Below, one piece after another: positions 1-11,130 of a DNA stretch of 64,000 nucleotides. Source of the stretch: Emydura subglobosa (taxonomy: Eukaryota; Chordata; Testudines; Chelidae). Positions within the stretch are counted from its first letter, which is position 1. Each line of letters opens with the position of its first letter. Made by a program: the position numbers and the translations under genes. Where the stretch lies: positions 5,315,702 through 5,379,701 of the forward strand of contig ML679961.1 in assembly GCA_007922225.1 (NCBI GenBank), written 5' to 3'. The notes under the pieces are model-generated. The model worked only from the letters and a program-made list of their open reading frames with translations, was not told the DNA's origin and did not search any database.

Positions 1-257
1 GGCTCCATGAAGTCTGCTAAGGCTCTCACTCACCAACCCACTTAATGTGGGAAGCATCCGGACATGGAAGGATGGGTAGGACTGTTGATTTTCAATACTG
101 TACCTGTGCATTTGCACAGACAAAAATGCTTGTACAAATCTACCTGTGACTTTATCGTGACTGCCTTCTCCAGGCAGATATTTGTGTTAGGTAAGGCATT
201 TCCAGTAGAGACAGGGAATTATTAATGACATTGGACAATTATTAATGCCATTGGCTT
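1..257. other. Unassigned non-coding sequence
   Basis: No coding signal or recognisable repeat is visible. The sequence is single-copy in appearance and runs into the CR1-like fragment that follows. Confidence 0.4.
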
Positions 258-665
258 GGTAAGATCTCATCTGGAATACCACGTACAACGTTGTTGACCT
301 GGGTTCAAGAAAAAGGAATTCTAACTGGAACGTGTGCAGAGAAGGGCTTCTAGGATGGCCGGGGAATGGAGAGTTGATCTTACGAAGGGAGATGAAAAGA
401 GCTTGGCATCTTTAGCCTAGCAAAAAGAGCTGAGAGGGGGATCTGCTTGTTCTCCATAAATACATCAGGGAGGGGGAAGAGCTACTTAATGCGATGGAGA
501 ATGCTGGCATAAGAACCAATGGGTATAAACGGCCCATGAATACATTTTAAGCGGCAAATTGGAAGGTTTCTAACCATCAGAGGAGTGAGGTTCTGGAACA
601 GCCTTCCAATAGGAGTAATGGTGAAAACAACCTAACTAGTCTGAAGATTGAGCTTGATACATTTC
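258..665 (+). mobile_element. CR1/L3-like LINE 3' fragment
   Basis: The stretch carries degraded phrases of the end of a CR1-clade ORF2: 'gtgcagagaagggcttct', 'gagcttggcatctttagcct', 'ctaaccatcagaggagtga' and 'ttctggaacagccttcca'. These are the successive landmarks of one old sauropsid CR1/L3-like family, in the right order on the plus strand. The copy is 5'-truncated and has many indels, so no frame survives. The same family is present in reverse at 56155-56305. I am confident about the LINE assignment and less so about the subfamily. Confidence 0.75.
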
Positions 666-2091
666 CTTCCAGTCATATGTCTGTGTTCCTATGTAATTGC
701 ATATGGCCAGTTGTGCACAGTTGGGAGAGCAACTGTGCTGTATGTAGGCCTTTCAGAGTGCTCCATGCCTAGATGATGTGCTTTTTACCTTTATCTGGTA
801 CCACTGAAACAGCTGCAAGCAGTTTGGTATGACCGTTCTCATTGGAACCCAGGACAATGTTGAGAAGAAGCTTGATACCTTAGATAACAGCTCAATAAAG
901 TCATGTGTGGGACTGGATTCTTTCTAAAGGATGCAGCAGCGGCCACTCCCTGCTGGCACTCCTTAGACAGTGTGGAGAGAAATCAGACCATGGGCCTGTG
1001 ATGCTCTGTACCAGCCTGAGGCGCTGGATGGCCACGCAAGGAGCAAATGCTTGCACCCCTTTGTGGGCCGCAGTAGCGGGCCTGTTTCCATCTTCTGCAC
1101 CCCCGCTCCCACGGAAGGCCATTGCCTCGAAGTCACAATGGAAGCCTGAATTGACTCGGTCATCTCAGGATTATCGTAATGTGTAATACTGTTGAGACAA
1201 GCTAGAAATTCCTGTTTGAGCAGATGCTGTAGAAATTGTCACTGCCTCCGCTGACAAAGGTTGTGCGGCACTGCTACTGCAAAAGTGCTGCTGCCTTCAG
1301 CCCTCCAGATCCCTGAGCATCGATGGCAGAGCGTGCCAAAAATACATCAGTGTTTTACTGCAAACGCTATTCTCAACATTGTCCTGTTTTCAGCTAGAAA
1401 ATCTTTCATCCAGGTATAAATTGGGGTGGGGAGGAGGTTGGGACTTCTTTGAGGGTAAAAAAGTCCCAGGGGTTTTTGTGGGTGAAAGTGTCTTTTCAAT
1501 GAAAAATTTCCCAACAGCTCTAGTGGTGCACGACTGATCCCCCATATTATAGCGCGAACCTGGCAATACAACACACCTGAAGCCAGCAATTTGTGTTACC
1601 TTCTTTCACCAAGGACTGCTACACGGAACTACGTTCCACGGACCTCATTTACCACTCCTGCTGTTCCTCATGTTTTATATTGATGTCACTCTGGACTTCA
1701 GTGGAGAGATACCAATACCTAACGGGAATAAGGCATGGTAAATCAGGCCCTTTATCCAGGGATCAGATCTATTTACATTTAAGCCTATGCAACCGTGTGC
1801 TTGTAACACCTTTGCTTTCCATCACCAATATCGTTGGACAAGGCAGTGTCTTTCTGTGTGTCGCTGTCTCTCCTTCAAAGTCCCCTGCATATATGCAGTG
1901 CTGAAGAATAAGGTGTCTTCCTTTTCCAAACAATGCAGACTTTGAACAATACCAGTGAAATGGTGAATGTGCCCATCATTTTAAAGCCCAACTGTGTATA
2001 CATTTTACCATATGTGCATGTCATACAAAACACTATGGACTGCTCAGATAGGCTGGGATGTGAATTTATTACATAAACCATATTTACAGGA
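666..2091. other. Unassigned; possible AT-rich interspersed fragment near 1395-1520
   Basis: No gene is supported. Overlapping short frames at 901-1186 occur on both strands, which argues against coding. The part at 1395-1520 ends in 'aaatttcccaacagctcta' and resembles a sauropsid repeat family with 'accagctctag' ends (compare 26515-26785), but it is too decayed to be sure. Confidence 0.3.
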
Positions 2092-2801
2092 TGGGGGACT
2101 CTATCGTGGGAAGCAGGGACTCTGAAAAAGAATTAAGGGGAGTGGTGGATAATTAGATGAACATGAACTCCCAATGTGATGCTGTAGCCAAAAGGGCTAA
2201 GGTAATCCTGGGATGCATAAACAGGGAAATCTCAAATAGAAGGAGAGGTTTTTTTACCTCCATATTTGGCACTGGTGCGACCACTGCTAGAATACTTTGT
2301 CCTGTTCTGGTGCCCACAATTCAGGAAAGATGTTGATAAATTAGAGAGAGTTCAGAGAAGAGCGACGAGAATGATTAAAGGATTAGAAAACATGCCTGAT
2401 AGTGAGAGACTCAAGGAAACTCAATCTATTTAGCTTGCAAGGAGGTTAAGAGGTTATTTGATTACAGACTTCATGTATCTACATGGGGAATTAATATTTA
2501 ATAATGGGCTTTTCAGTCTAGCAGAGAAAGACATATGATCCAGTCACTGGAAGCTGAAGCTAGACAAATTCGCCCTAGATATAAGGTGCACATTTTTGAC
2601 TGTGAGGTAATAAACAATTAGAAGGATTTACCGAAGGTAATGGTGAATTGTTCATAATGGACAATTTTAAAATCAAGAGTGGATGTTTTTCTAAAAACCT
2701 GTGCTAGTAATTATTTTTGGAAAGTTCTTTGTCCTGTGTTATACAGGAGGTCAGACTGGATGATCACTATGGTCCCTTCTGCTTTTGGAGTCTATGAATC
2801 T
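2092..2801 (+). mobile_element. CR1 LINE, 3' part of ORF2 to 3' end
   Basis: The fragment starts in the region equivalent to 'gactctgaaaaagaattaag'. It passes through the ORF2 C-terminal landmarks 'ctggtgcgaccactgctaga' and 'gagagagttcagagaagagc', and ends with 'caggaggtcagactggatga' and 'tcccttctgcttttggagtc', the usual CR1 3' untranslated end. It is on the plus strand and 5'-truncated, as most CR1 copies are. Stops and frameshifts are frequent, so it is an old inactive copy. Confidence 0.85.
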
Positions 2802-4139
2802 GTCTCCCACAGCTGTGGACTGGATCCCTCATATGCCACTCCATGGGGATTCTCCATTAAATTCTCATCATTTATTCCAGGCTCTAGATTTAATGGCCAA
2901 TACAGTATTTTAACAGCTTTCATAAATATGATTTCATGGCCGTCAAATGTTGCTATTGGTGTCTGCAGCTTCAGAAAGTAATATAAGATTGTTATGAAGA
3001 TGATAAATCCAGAAATCTGGTGAATTACCTCAAACTGTTCCAGAAGTAAAAGAAATGGATATATGCAGGTTTGCTATCGCTTTAGACGCTTTAATGTTTC
3101 CTCCATTCCGAGCTACCTGAATAGTTTGAGTTGAAGAGCTCAGGGATCTTGAATGCCGAGTATCACTGCCTGCTGTTCTTGTTAATGATGCCATGGTGTC
3201 GTGCTGCATGGCTTACATCATAAATGCATTGTTCTTTTTGCAATGTACTGTAGGTCAAACGAAACATTCAAGGTGATACGATCTCAATAGGATACTGTTC
3301 CTGCTGCTCAAAGGCTACGTACTTGCTTTGGTGAACACAGAAGGCTTAAATAGACTGTTGGGGTGCAGATTGTCTTTCCTGTCCCAAAGGTGTGGAGCAG
3401 GGTACTCAGGGAGCAGCCTCTGCAAGGACTCGATCTTCTGCCCGTCGAAATCAAAAGCAAAACTCCCATTGAATTCAGTGGTTCAGGGTTGGCCCCTGTA
3501 GGAGGACTGTGTATGGCCCTAAGATATGCTTTGTGTCAATAGAGCTGTGCTGTGCCTAGGGACTTTAATCACTCCCCCCTTCCGCACCTCTCCCCAGAGA
3601 ACCACAGTGGAGTTTGGCATGGTTTCGTGGGGTGTATGGTGCCCCCTGAAAGGGAGGTCTGCTTCCTACTCCCTTCCCCAGGCATGGGAAATGTAGGAGG
3701 GCCAGTTAAGGATTAGTAGGTACCATGGACAGCCACATCCCCCACCACCAGAGTTAATGGACGTATCCTCACAAGCCGCCTGTGAAGAGAACCCTGCTCT
3801 TAACCCCACTGTTCAGGCCCGGAGGGTGGGCTTCACAAATGCATTGAAATGAAAGGGAGTTAGTTTCCAAAAGACCTTTGTGAATCCTGGTCTGGGAGAC
3901 TAAGGCCTGGATGCCACAAAGAAGTCCAACACCTATGTCCAAATTCTGGCTCCACTGCGATGCACAAAACTCCTGCCTCTCCAAGGCGCCTTAACTCACT
4001 CAGCACCTGCATTTTCAGGGTAAAAGTCCCCTCGGTGTCCGTGTTTCTGGGCGTGCACACAGCTGCCTCCCTCTAGGCAGCCAGACACTTATTTCCTGCC
4101 TAAGCCCTAGAATGATTCCCAAAGTGGGGGAACATGAGT
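2802..4139. other. Unassigned intergenic sequence
   Basis: No gene is supported. At about 3445-3500 a half-copy of the palindromic repeat discussed at 9811 is visible ('caaaactcccattgaattc'). The rest shows no structure that I recognise. Confidence 0.35.
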
Positions 4140-4179
4140 GTTCAGATACGTACGTCAAGTCCAGCTAAAAGAGGAGGGC

Positions 4180-4330
4180 TGTTCCACTGTGGATAAATAC
4201 TTAAATAGTCATTGGGCAAGAGAAAGAGAGAGAGATTCGGTAGTGCAATGGGTAGGGCACCCACGTGAGAGACCCACAGTCCAGTCTCCCTGCTCCAGTG
4301 ACTTTCATTCTTTATCCACAGCTTGAACAG
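4180..4330. repeat. Foldback element with a tRNA-like core
   Basis: The outer arms are inverted: 'ctgtggataaa' (4187-4197) faces 'tttatccacag' (4311-4321). The complementarity continues inward ('tagtcattgg' against 'ccagtgactt') and outward ('gttcc' against 'gaac'). Between the arms lies 'gtagtgcaatgggtagggca', which looks like the A-box half of a tRNA-derived SINE. From memory, turtle genomes contain many copies of such a palindromic tRNA-like repeat. I did not check the name. Confidence 0.6.
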
Positions 4331-4505
4331 GAGAGATGAAGAGAGAACCACATCCGAATATCCCACAGCGTGATTAGAGCACTCTCTTAAAAGGTGAGAG
4401 ACCTTGGTTCAAATCCTTCTGCTGCCAGAGGAAGAGAAGAGGGAATTGAATCTGGGTCTCTTACATCCCAGGCGAGTGCTCGAGCCACTGAGCTAAAAGT
4501 TATAA
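4331..4505 (+). repeat. tRNA-like SINE arms in head-to-head arrangement
   Basis: A sense tRNA-like half runs from about 4370 ('gattagagcactctctt') to a B-box-like GGTTCAAATCC at 4406-4416. Directly after it (4440-4490) the same kind of unit appears in reverse: 'gaatctgggtctc' followed by 'gagtgctcgagccactgag'. The two together form a second palindrome abutting the foldback at 4180-4330. A functional tRNA is excluded because no cloverleaf of normal length can be built. Confidence 0.55.
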
Positions 4506-4859
4506 GTGGGGATATCACATCCCCCCCCCCAACATCCTCCTCCAGCTTCTTGCAAAACTGCATAGGTTCCCAACTCACCGAGGGCTCCATGGTGTGAAGA
4601 GATAGGTGCTACCCCGCAGCTGAAGCTTTGCACTTTCTTCTAGTCATCCTTTCCCATTCGCTAGGTTAGGCAGCTCCCCACTAAGGTGCTGACTTTGTGG
4701 ATTGCGTTCTAAGGTGCCGGTCACTTTCTATTCATTGTACAAGAGCTTAAAATCCACTGTGCCAGCCTTGCCTTTAGCAGATTATCCCGCTGGGTGTTCA
4801 ACAACCACGATATCAGAGCACACCCTAGACTTTTAGTTTACAAAGTGGTAGACTTGGGT

Positions 4860-5392
4860 GACCTAGAGAAAACATCTGGAACGCCAGCACCAGCACTTCC
4901 TCTGGAAAATCCTCACCATAAAGTGGGAGGATCAACACATTAATGTCTATGTCCTCACAGTGGTCAACATCTTCAGTGTTGACACCCTGATTATCCAGCA
5001 CCAGCTGAAGTGGAACAGGCATTGCATGTGCATGCCTCATGCACGCCTACCCAACCATTTACTGTGCGCCCAATTCACCAAAGGAGCAAGGAGGCCAAAA
5101 GAAATGCTTCAAAGACACCCTGAAGACAAACTTCAAGAGATGTGGCATGGACAACACACACTGGGGGACAGTCGTCCAAGACAGGCGTAACTGACAAAGA
5201 CTTGTCAGAGAAGGAACGGCCATTTTTGAGGAAAATTGTCTCACCCTGGTCACAGAAAAACACCAGGAGGGAAAGGACAGACAATTGTCATGCAGTAATC
5301 ATGGCCCAGCCCTGCCTTCCAACACCCGCTGCAACATCTGCCAACAAAGGAGATCCTCCTGAATTTGAGGATCACCAATGACAGGAGCTTAG
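4860..5392 (+). mobile_element. Non-CR1 LINE, C-terminal end of reverse-transcriptase ORF
   Basis: A frame from about 4874 encodes a stretch with FLWKILTIKWEDQ, then HQLKWNRHCMCMPHARLPN, then FTKGARRP. After a frameshift near 5100 it continues with CFKDTLKTNFKRCGMD and WGTVVQDRRN. This order (linker, '-RWAGH.VRMPD.RLPK-' block, '-GGQ.KRFKDTLK-' block) is the C-terminal part of a well-known animal non-LTR retrotransposon family distinct from CR1. The same family is present in a longer copy at 39600-41990. The copy is 5'-truncated; the end near the zinc-knuckle-like 'CNICQQRR' is degraded. I cannot name the clade with certainty; an RTE-like lineage is one possibility. Confidence 0.7.
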
Positions 5393-5459
5393 CTACCTGA
5401 CCCAGGCTCTGTGCATTGCAGTGGTTTTCCAACTGCCTAAGAGTTAGAGGTTGTGACAC

Positions 5460-5605
5460 TGAGCCTCACAATGACCAACTCCTTTTGTGCATCCACGCCT
5501 AAGTGACTAGCCCAAGGTCAGACAGAAAATCTCTGGCATGGCAAGAATTAAACCCTAATCTCCCAGGCTAGTGCTCCACCCACTGAATCACCTTTTCTCT
5601 TGTGG
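5460..5605 (-). repeat. MIR-type SINE, antisense
   Basis: On the plus strand 'taagtgactagcccaaggtc' precedes 'gaattaaaccctaatctccc' and 'ctagtgctccacccactga'. Read in reverse this is a tRNA-derived head with A and B boxes followed by the MIR core phrase for 'cttgggcaagtcactta'. The L2-like tail is missing or unrecognisable. Confidence 0.7.
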
Positions 5606-7050
5606 CTGAATAGGGGAGAGGCTGAACCTTGAACTGTGATGAACATGAACCAGCTAGGGATGCCTAGTTCATGTTTTAAACATGAATGTAGTGCTTGGGA
5701 AAGTGGCCAGTCTCAAAAATGGGAGTAGAGGCTCCGTCTATTCATCCCCTAGCGCAAGCTGCCCCTGACTGCCATGGCGGGTCTATCGAGGGACAATCAA
5801 AGGGATACAACCTTCATGCTTCATGGCAGAAGCCAATCTCTAATTGATGGGGATTAGGGAGAAAATCACCTAGGGCTAGATTATCCCAACATCATTCCCC
5901 ACGGCGGGTTTCTTGCACCTTCCTCTGAAGCATTTTATACTGGCCATTGTTGGAAGCAGGGTACTGGGCTGGATAGACCCGGGTCTGAACCAGTCAGGCA
6001 ACGCCTACGAGATGTAAGAGACGAGTTCAATTTTTATTGCCCGTTCAGTCTCTAACACTGCCAGATCATGCCATCGTTGATGACAAGTATGCTCCTTAAT
6101 CAAGGTTGGAGAACTATTTGCAGCCAATAATTTATTCAATGGATTTTGCCCTATTTCTCTTCTCCAATTTTCACCTGTTTTTTATTAGCATTATTTGGTG
6201 ATGAATGGGGTATACAAACTTATTTCAGCCTACAGGCCTGTTGAGAACTATCAAGCATGTTCTTTGGAGTGTTCACCATCTATAACTCAATTTTAGTGAC
6301 ATATGATTGGTCGCCTTAGTCACATGATGCAGTTTCTGTGTTTGACTGAATGATTCCTTAACCCATACAGGGCTTTCAGCATTGCAGGGTGGGAACTTCC
6401 CTGTGAACACTCATAGAAATGTGTATTTGCATGAGGATCCATGATGCTCTGAAGATACTGGCAAAGCAAACGTCGCTCTTAGGGGTGTTTGTAGAAAGCA
6501 ACATGAATCCAGGGGGTTATAGATACTGACAAATCAAGGAAATACTTGCAAGTACTTTGACATTTGTGCTAAGCTCTAGTTATTAAGGAATATACAAGTA
6601 GCAGAAATACTATAGAGAGGTGCATTATGGGGATAGTAGCACAGAAAAGTATTAGATAGCTTTGTAGACTGAGAAGCCTGAGGATTAGAACCAGGAGCTG
6701 CAAAAGGAAATTAAAGCAAGAAAGAGGCTTGAGGACACAATAAATAAGATAAGGGTGATGTGCATACTGGAAGCCGGAACTGTGTGAGAAGGAAAAAGTG
6801 ATCAGGATGGTAACCTCTTGCAGTACAGTATGTAGTTCTTAGTATATATTCCAAAGGGTGAAGATTCTTCAGTGGGTTTTTTTACAGTAAATACATTCGC
6901 TTCTGTGTGAAAATACATGGTCAAATTAATGGTGCTATCCCAATTTTCTCCAATTGAGCACTTGGCCATCAGAGTCTTTTACCTTAAACTACGTCTGTGC
7001 CGGGAAAGCCCATTCTGTTTTAAAAGCATCAGCAAAAAGGTTGAAAGAAA
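5606..7050. other. Unassigned intergenic sequence
   Basis: No gene or repeat family is recognised. The sequence becomes AT-rich toward the right, where a local duplication begins at 7051. Confidence 0.35.
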
Positions 7051-7320
7051 CAAGTTAATTATTAAGAAGAAAATTAGAGTTAGTAGCCTCTTCAAACATG
7101 GTAATGATTTATTATCCAAGATATCTTGTTTCTACCTATTATTTTCTGATTCTAGAAAAGGAAAAAAGTTAGTTATTAAGGAGAAAATTAGAGTTAGACG
7201 TAAGGAAGTGGCCCATATCTTCAGAGCTACCATTATACACTTTTTAGCCTCTTTGAATTTGGTAATGATTTATTATCCAAGCTACCTTATTTTTACCTAT
7301 TTTCTCATTCTAGAAAAAGG
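7051..7320. repeat. Imperfect tandem duplication, about 115 and 159 bp units
   Basis: Unit A (about 7051-7160) and unit B (about 7165-7320) share 'attattaag-agaaaattag', 'ggtaatgatttattatccaa' and 'tctacctatt/ttctagaaaa' in order. Unit B has about 44 extra bases (7199-7243) between the first and second blocks. A 142-codon frame (6917-7345, plus) runs through both units; it has low-complexity composition and no recognisable motif, so I read it as a chance frame created by duplicating a stop-free stretch. Confidence 0.7.
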
Positions 7321-7548
7321 CAATAAATCTAGTATCACTGTATGAATTCATTATACTGGGAACAAGCGTCTTTCCTTACTAAACTATAAGTTAGCTTTCA
7401 AGAGATTGGATTCTGAAGCCATGAAATAATGTACAGGAAGCTTGCAATCACCGACAGTTGGCCTTAGATTTGAAGTGTCTCCAGGAAAAAAAAATCTACG
7501 CTTGGATCTTCTGACCCAGTAGAACCTTCTTAGGCTTTGTCTTCAATG

Positions 7549-7590
7549 CAAATCAATCAATCAATCAATCAGTCAATCAATCAATTAATA
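7549..7590 (+). repeat. (AATC)n microsatellite
   Basis: About nine tetranucleotide repeats of the 'aatc' type with one 'agtc' variant, ending in 'aattaataaa'. Confidence 0.9.
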
Positions 7591-7937
7591 AAAGCTGTAT
7601 TCGTAACTTGAATTAGCTAACTTGAAGACATGGCCTAAAGGCTTCACTCAGCAAAATTTAGGATTTCACTTGCCTCTCAGTCTATTTGTGGTTAAAAATG
7701 CAAGGCACAGCCTAATTGTGATTCTGGAATGCACGTCTCCTTGTTCATGCCGTTGAAAGCAGGGCCTCTTCAGGCTACAACTGTGATTTTGATAAAGGCG
7801 TAGTCAGCTTAACCAGTTCCAGGAAGCACGCTTCAGTTTGTGTCCACACAGCAGCATCCCTGCTGTCACAGACTTGCTTTTCCACCCGTGCCTCATCTGC
7901 TGTCTATTCATGATTTTATGAGCTCATTCTGGGGCAT

Positions 7938-8036
7938 AGATTCACAGATTCTAAGGCTAGGAGGGACCACTATGGCCATCTAGTCTGGCCTTGTGCGTAA
8001 CACCGGCCATAAAACTTCACTAAATAAGTTCCTGTG
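7938..8036 (-). mobile_element. CR1 LINE 3' end fragment
   Basis: On the plus strand 'cacagattctaaggctagga' is followed by 'ggccatctagtctggcctt' and 'aacaccggccataaaactt'. This is the reverse complement of the CR1 3' end that also appears at 23517-23583. About 100 bp remain. Confidence 0.8.
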
Positions 8037-8659
8037 TGAACTTCTTTGACATTTGTCTCCTAATGTCTCAGCAGCAGCTGCCTGAGTCAAGGTACATGGG
8101 GATTTTTCAATACCCCCACTTTCCTTCTAGGATTATGGGATATCATATGCAAATTTCAGTAGCTGTCATAATGGATATCTCATCTATACCGTGCTTCACA
8201 ATCTGTATAGCTACATTACCTGGAGCACATTTACATTTGCTCTGGAAGGCAGGGTGAGTCATCTGTTAATCTGAAAGATTTTTCCGTTGGGGAATTATGC
8301 CAGTAATTGTCCTCCCACACATAAACCAAAATTCATATAACTCCACTGATGGATCACTGGTCAAGTCAGGTTCACTCAGCAAGAAGTGTTAGATTCCAAA
8401 GGCACTGAAGCCTTTAGTAGCAGAGAATGTAGGCATGAGTGAAGTGAATAGAATGAGATTCACCTGCTTGTGATATTCAAACCAGGCCATATTATGGCAC
8501 AAGTGGTGTGGAAAATGGAGCATCTGGATGCATGGCACAGCCACAAGTCAGTTCTCTCACATTCACTTCACTGATATCCAGGCCATGTGCACCCTATGTG
8601 AGGTGTGAAACCATCAGTTTCTGGGTGGAATATAGGATCGTGTAGTGATCACTCGCTGA

Positions 8660-8746
8660 TGGGCCAGATCAACTGATGTAAATCAGCATAGGGTGCATGG
8701 ACTTCACTGCATCTATGCCAATTTCCATCAGCTCCGGATGGTTCCA
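8660..8746. repeat. Foldback repeat, 'gatctggccc' family (degraded)
   Basis: 'gggccagatcaactgatgta' and 'aatcagcatagggtgcat' face 'tgcatctatgccaatttcca'. This is an imperfect palindrome centred on 'ggacttcactgc'. Similar halves occur at 25425-25499 and about 49553-49605. Confidence 0.5.
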
Positions 8747-9810
8747 GAAGGTTGTCCAGCAGACTGGATTTTAAGATATGCAAACGGGTTGCTTGAATAT
8801 TTCTTTGTGTGCCGAGAGATACATCTTTGGATGCTTCTGATTGTTAGGGTGAAGAAAGTAGGGACAATCCCCTATAATCTTGCATATAGTTATATTTACA
8901 GATCCCAGTAAGCCCTACCTGTCTCTGTGAAAGACACACCGCCATTGCGTGTCACCGTTTTGTCCCCACATGGATTGAATGAGATGATTTCACCAGTTGT
9001 TTCTTGTTTCTTGCCTGCAACCCAAGAAGACGATGGAGAATAATCCAAACAGCAGCACTGCTGGGAAAGAGGGAGCAGATTCACCGGTCTGAACACAATG
9101 CTTGGAAAAAGGGCCAATGAGGTTGCTGGTATGCTACAATCATGTATGGTGGGTGCAGGATGTACAGCAGGGGTAGAAAAGGGTTACTATTTGGGGGGCA
9201 TATTTTAATGGTTTTGGGCCAGTTTGAAGCAGCTGTTTGGACAGCACTGAGTCCTGCGTTCCATAGCTTTCTTCCTGTGACCTGCACATCTGCACCACGT
9301 GCTGCCCAGGGCCAGTCAGCAATTTTGACTCTGGTCTTCATTCCAGTTTAAAACCTTGCCAGTCTTTTTCCCTTTCCACCCTCTCATACTTTCTTGCCAC
9401 CACCTAATCAATTGTGAGCCACAATCTTCCTCTAATTTACGGACCTAGTGTCTTTCCATTTCCTTCGCTATCACCTTCTTCCCACAGGGTTCTCTAATCC
9501 CTTCTGCTCTGACAAATGCCCTGAGTTATGGCATGGGGGGAGGGGCTTAGTGAATCTACTTCCACTGTGTGGAATAGGTTGAGGATAGTAATGACTGGAT
9601 AGTCTAAATCCAAGCCCTGGAAAAGCAGAGTTTGGTCTCTAAGGACTAGTGTGGTGCACTTCTGGAAAGTAAAGCATGCTAGGAAATCTGTAAAGTGGCA
9701 CAGGGCCCATTGTGCCTCTGCCTGGCATGGATGAGCAACAGGGGAAAGATGCTAGAGGCCTCTTCATCAGTTGTGCCTACTGTACATGGTAGAAGCCCTT
9801 GTGCTTAGAG

Positions 9811-9869
9811 GATCTGATCCAAAGTCCAGTCAACCTATCCGTTGATCTCAGTGGGCATTGGATCAGGTC
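9811..9869. repeat. Short palindromic repeat, 'gatccaaag' family
   Basis: The left arm 'gatctgatccaaagtcca' (9811-9828) pairs with the right arm 'gtgggcattggatcaggtc' (9851-9869) with few mismatches. Related copies are seen at 10336-10403, 13084-13122 (half) and about 61745-61785 (half). Such palindromes are common in sauropsid genomes. Confidence 0.65.
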
Positions 9870-9954
9870 TAGAAAACAAGGTCTCTGCAAAGTCAGTTCA
9901 GTTGGTTTCAGAAAAGGGGGAAGGGAGAAGAGAGGAAAGATCATCTATTGATCA

Positions 9955-10165
9955 AGATCTGTGAAACCCAGATTCAGGTCCCTGCGACGACACAGGCTTC
10001 CTCTCTGTACCACTTTGCCTCTCTGTATTTCACTTCTCCATCTCCACAATGGGGATAAAGCACGACCCGACCTCACAGGGGCGTTGTGAGGATGAATACA
10101 TTAAAGCATGTTAGGAGCTCTGAGGCTATGGCACCGGGGGGCCATGTAAATTACCACAGGTAAAG
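9955..10165 (+). repeat. MIR-type SINE
   Basis: The order is a B-box-like 'cccagattcaggtccctgc', the core with 'gcctctctgtatttcac' and 'ccatctccacaatggggata', then 'cctcacaggggcgttgtgag' and 'gatgaatacattaaagc'. This matches the MIR layout (tRNA head, CORE, L2-related tail) on the plus strand. The A-box end is lost. Confidence 0.8.
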
Positions 10166-10335
10166 ACAGAAGGTAGAACTGTGGTTCTGTCCTTCATCCT
10201 ACCCAGTCATAGGCCCTGGACAGCCGGGGAAGCTGGACTGAACCTTGTTTAACTGTGGCATCCTGACCGCCCTCCCCAGGAAATCTGTATCTGTTGGAGC
10301 ACTATCCACGGAGGTGCACCCTCAGTGCCATACAG

Positions 10336-10403
10336 GCCTGAGCCACTGCCCACTGAATTCAGTGGGAGTCTTTCCACTGACTGCAATGGGCACTGAGTGA
10401 GGC
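10336..10403. repeat. Short palindromic repeat, 'gatccaaag' family relative
   Basis: 'ggcctgagccactgcccact' faces 'caatgggcactgagtgaggc', with the inner arms 'actgaattcagtggga' and 'tccactgactgcaatggg'. The whole can fold into one long hairpin. Confidence 0.55.
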
Positions 10404-10599
10404 CTTGTCGGAGAAGCTTTAATAAACTGGCAGGAAGCATCCGAAAATTGAAGAGAATCCTCATTTCACAGTGAATATCCTGTCGTAATTCAATTTCTCA
10501 CTCATGAGGAGGGACTTATTGAAATGATCGATGGTTGGCTTCCCTCAGAAAGAGGCTGCCTCCCTCTCCATATCTCACTTTTACAGAATCGTAGAGATT

Positions 10600-11130
10600 A
10601 TGAAGAATGAGAACAGAGATTAATTTATTTTGTCAGTCTATTTGGCAAACAATGTTGTAACCAGTTATACATGGCAAACAATCAATTGTTGTATAATTAG
10701 TTACATTTTGTGCCATCGCCACTAAAGTTCATTGGGTTTTAACTTCACTTCTGTCCTTCCCTGTTCATTATAACGTCATTTCGCATTCCTAACAGAAGAG
10801 CTTAGTTTGCTTTTTACTTTTAATTAAAAAGACAAACTTTTGGCATTCTCGAGCTCTGAAAATGCAAACACTTCTTAATTAAAGTGCAATACAGAGCCAA
10901 AAATAAGCATAATTATCTGTGTAGTGCAGCAGTTAATAATGTTCATCATTGTGTGTATACAAAACGACAAGAACTTTAGAAAACAGGAGCAGAGCCTAGA
11001 CAAAGGAACAAAATAAATACAATAAATCAGTGTTAAATAGTTTTGAATCCATTTCTTTTCCTCCCATTCCAATTACTCCCATCAGATGCACATCCGCTTT
11101 CACGTGTCATTCAATTAAGATCCTGAAATC
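10600..11130. promoter_or_regulatory. AT-rich single-copy-looking block, possible conserved non-coding element
   Basis: No repeat family is recognised. The block holds homeodomain-type cores: a perfect palindrome TTTTAATTAAAA at 10818-10829, further TAATTA/TTAATTAA words, and a local duplication at 10644-10706. That is compatible with an enhancer but is also what AT-rich sequence gives by chance. No gene in the window can be named as target. Confidence 0.2.
10644..10706. repeat. Local tandem duplication, about 29 and 34 bp
   Basis: 'ggcaaacaatgttgtaacca' at 10644 is repeated from 10673 as 'ggcaaacaatcaattgttgt'. Both units end in a 'tta..acat' phrase. Confidence 0.6.

Noticed and set aside
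4406..4416. tRNA gene from the B-box-like word
   Set aside because: No paired acceptor or anticodon stem of normal length; the context is a SINE-like palindrome.
6917..7345. 142-codon frame as a protein gene
   Set aside because: Explained by duplication of a stop-free AT-rich stretch; composition is K/I/L-rich and low-complexity.
7549..7590. CRISPR-like array
   Set aside because: A 4-bp microsatellite without spacers; the DNA is vertebrate.
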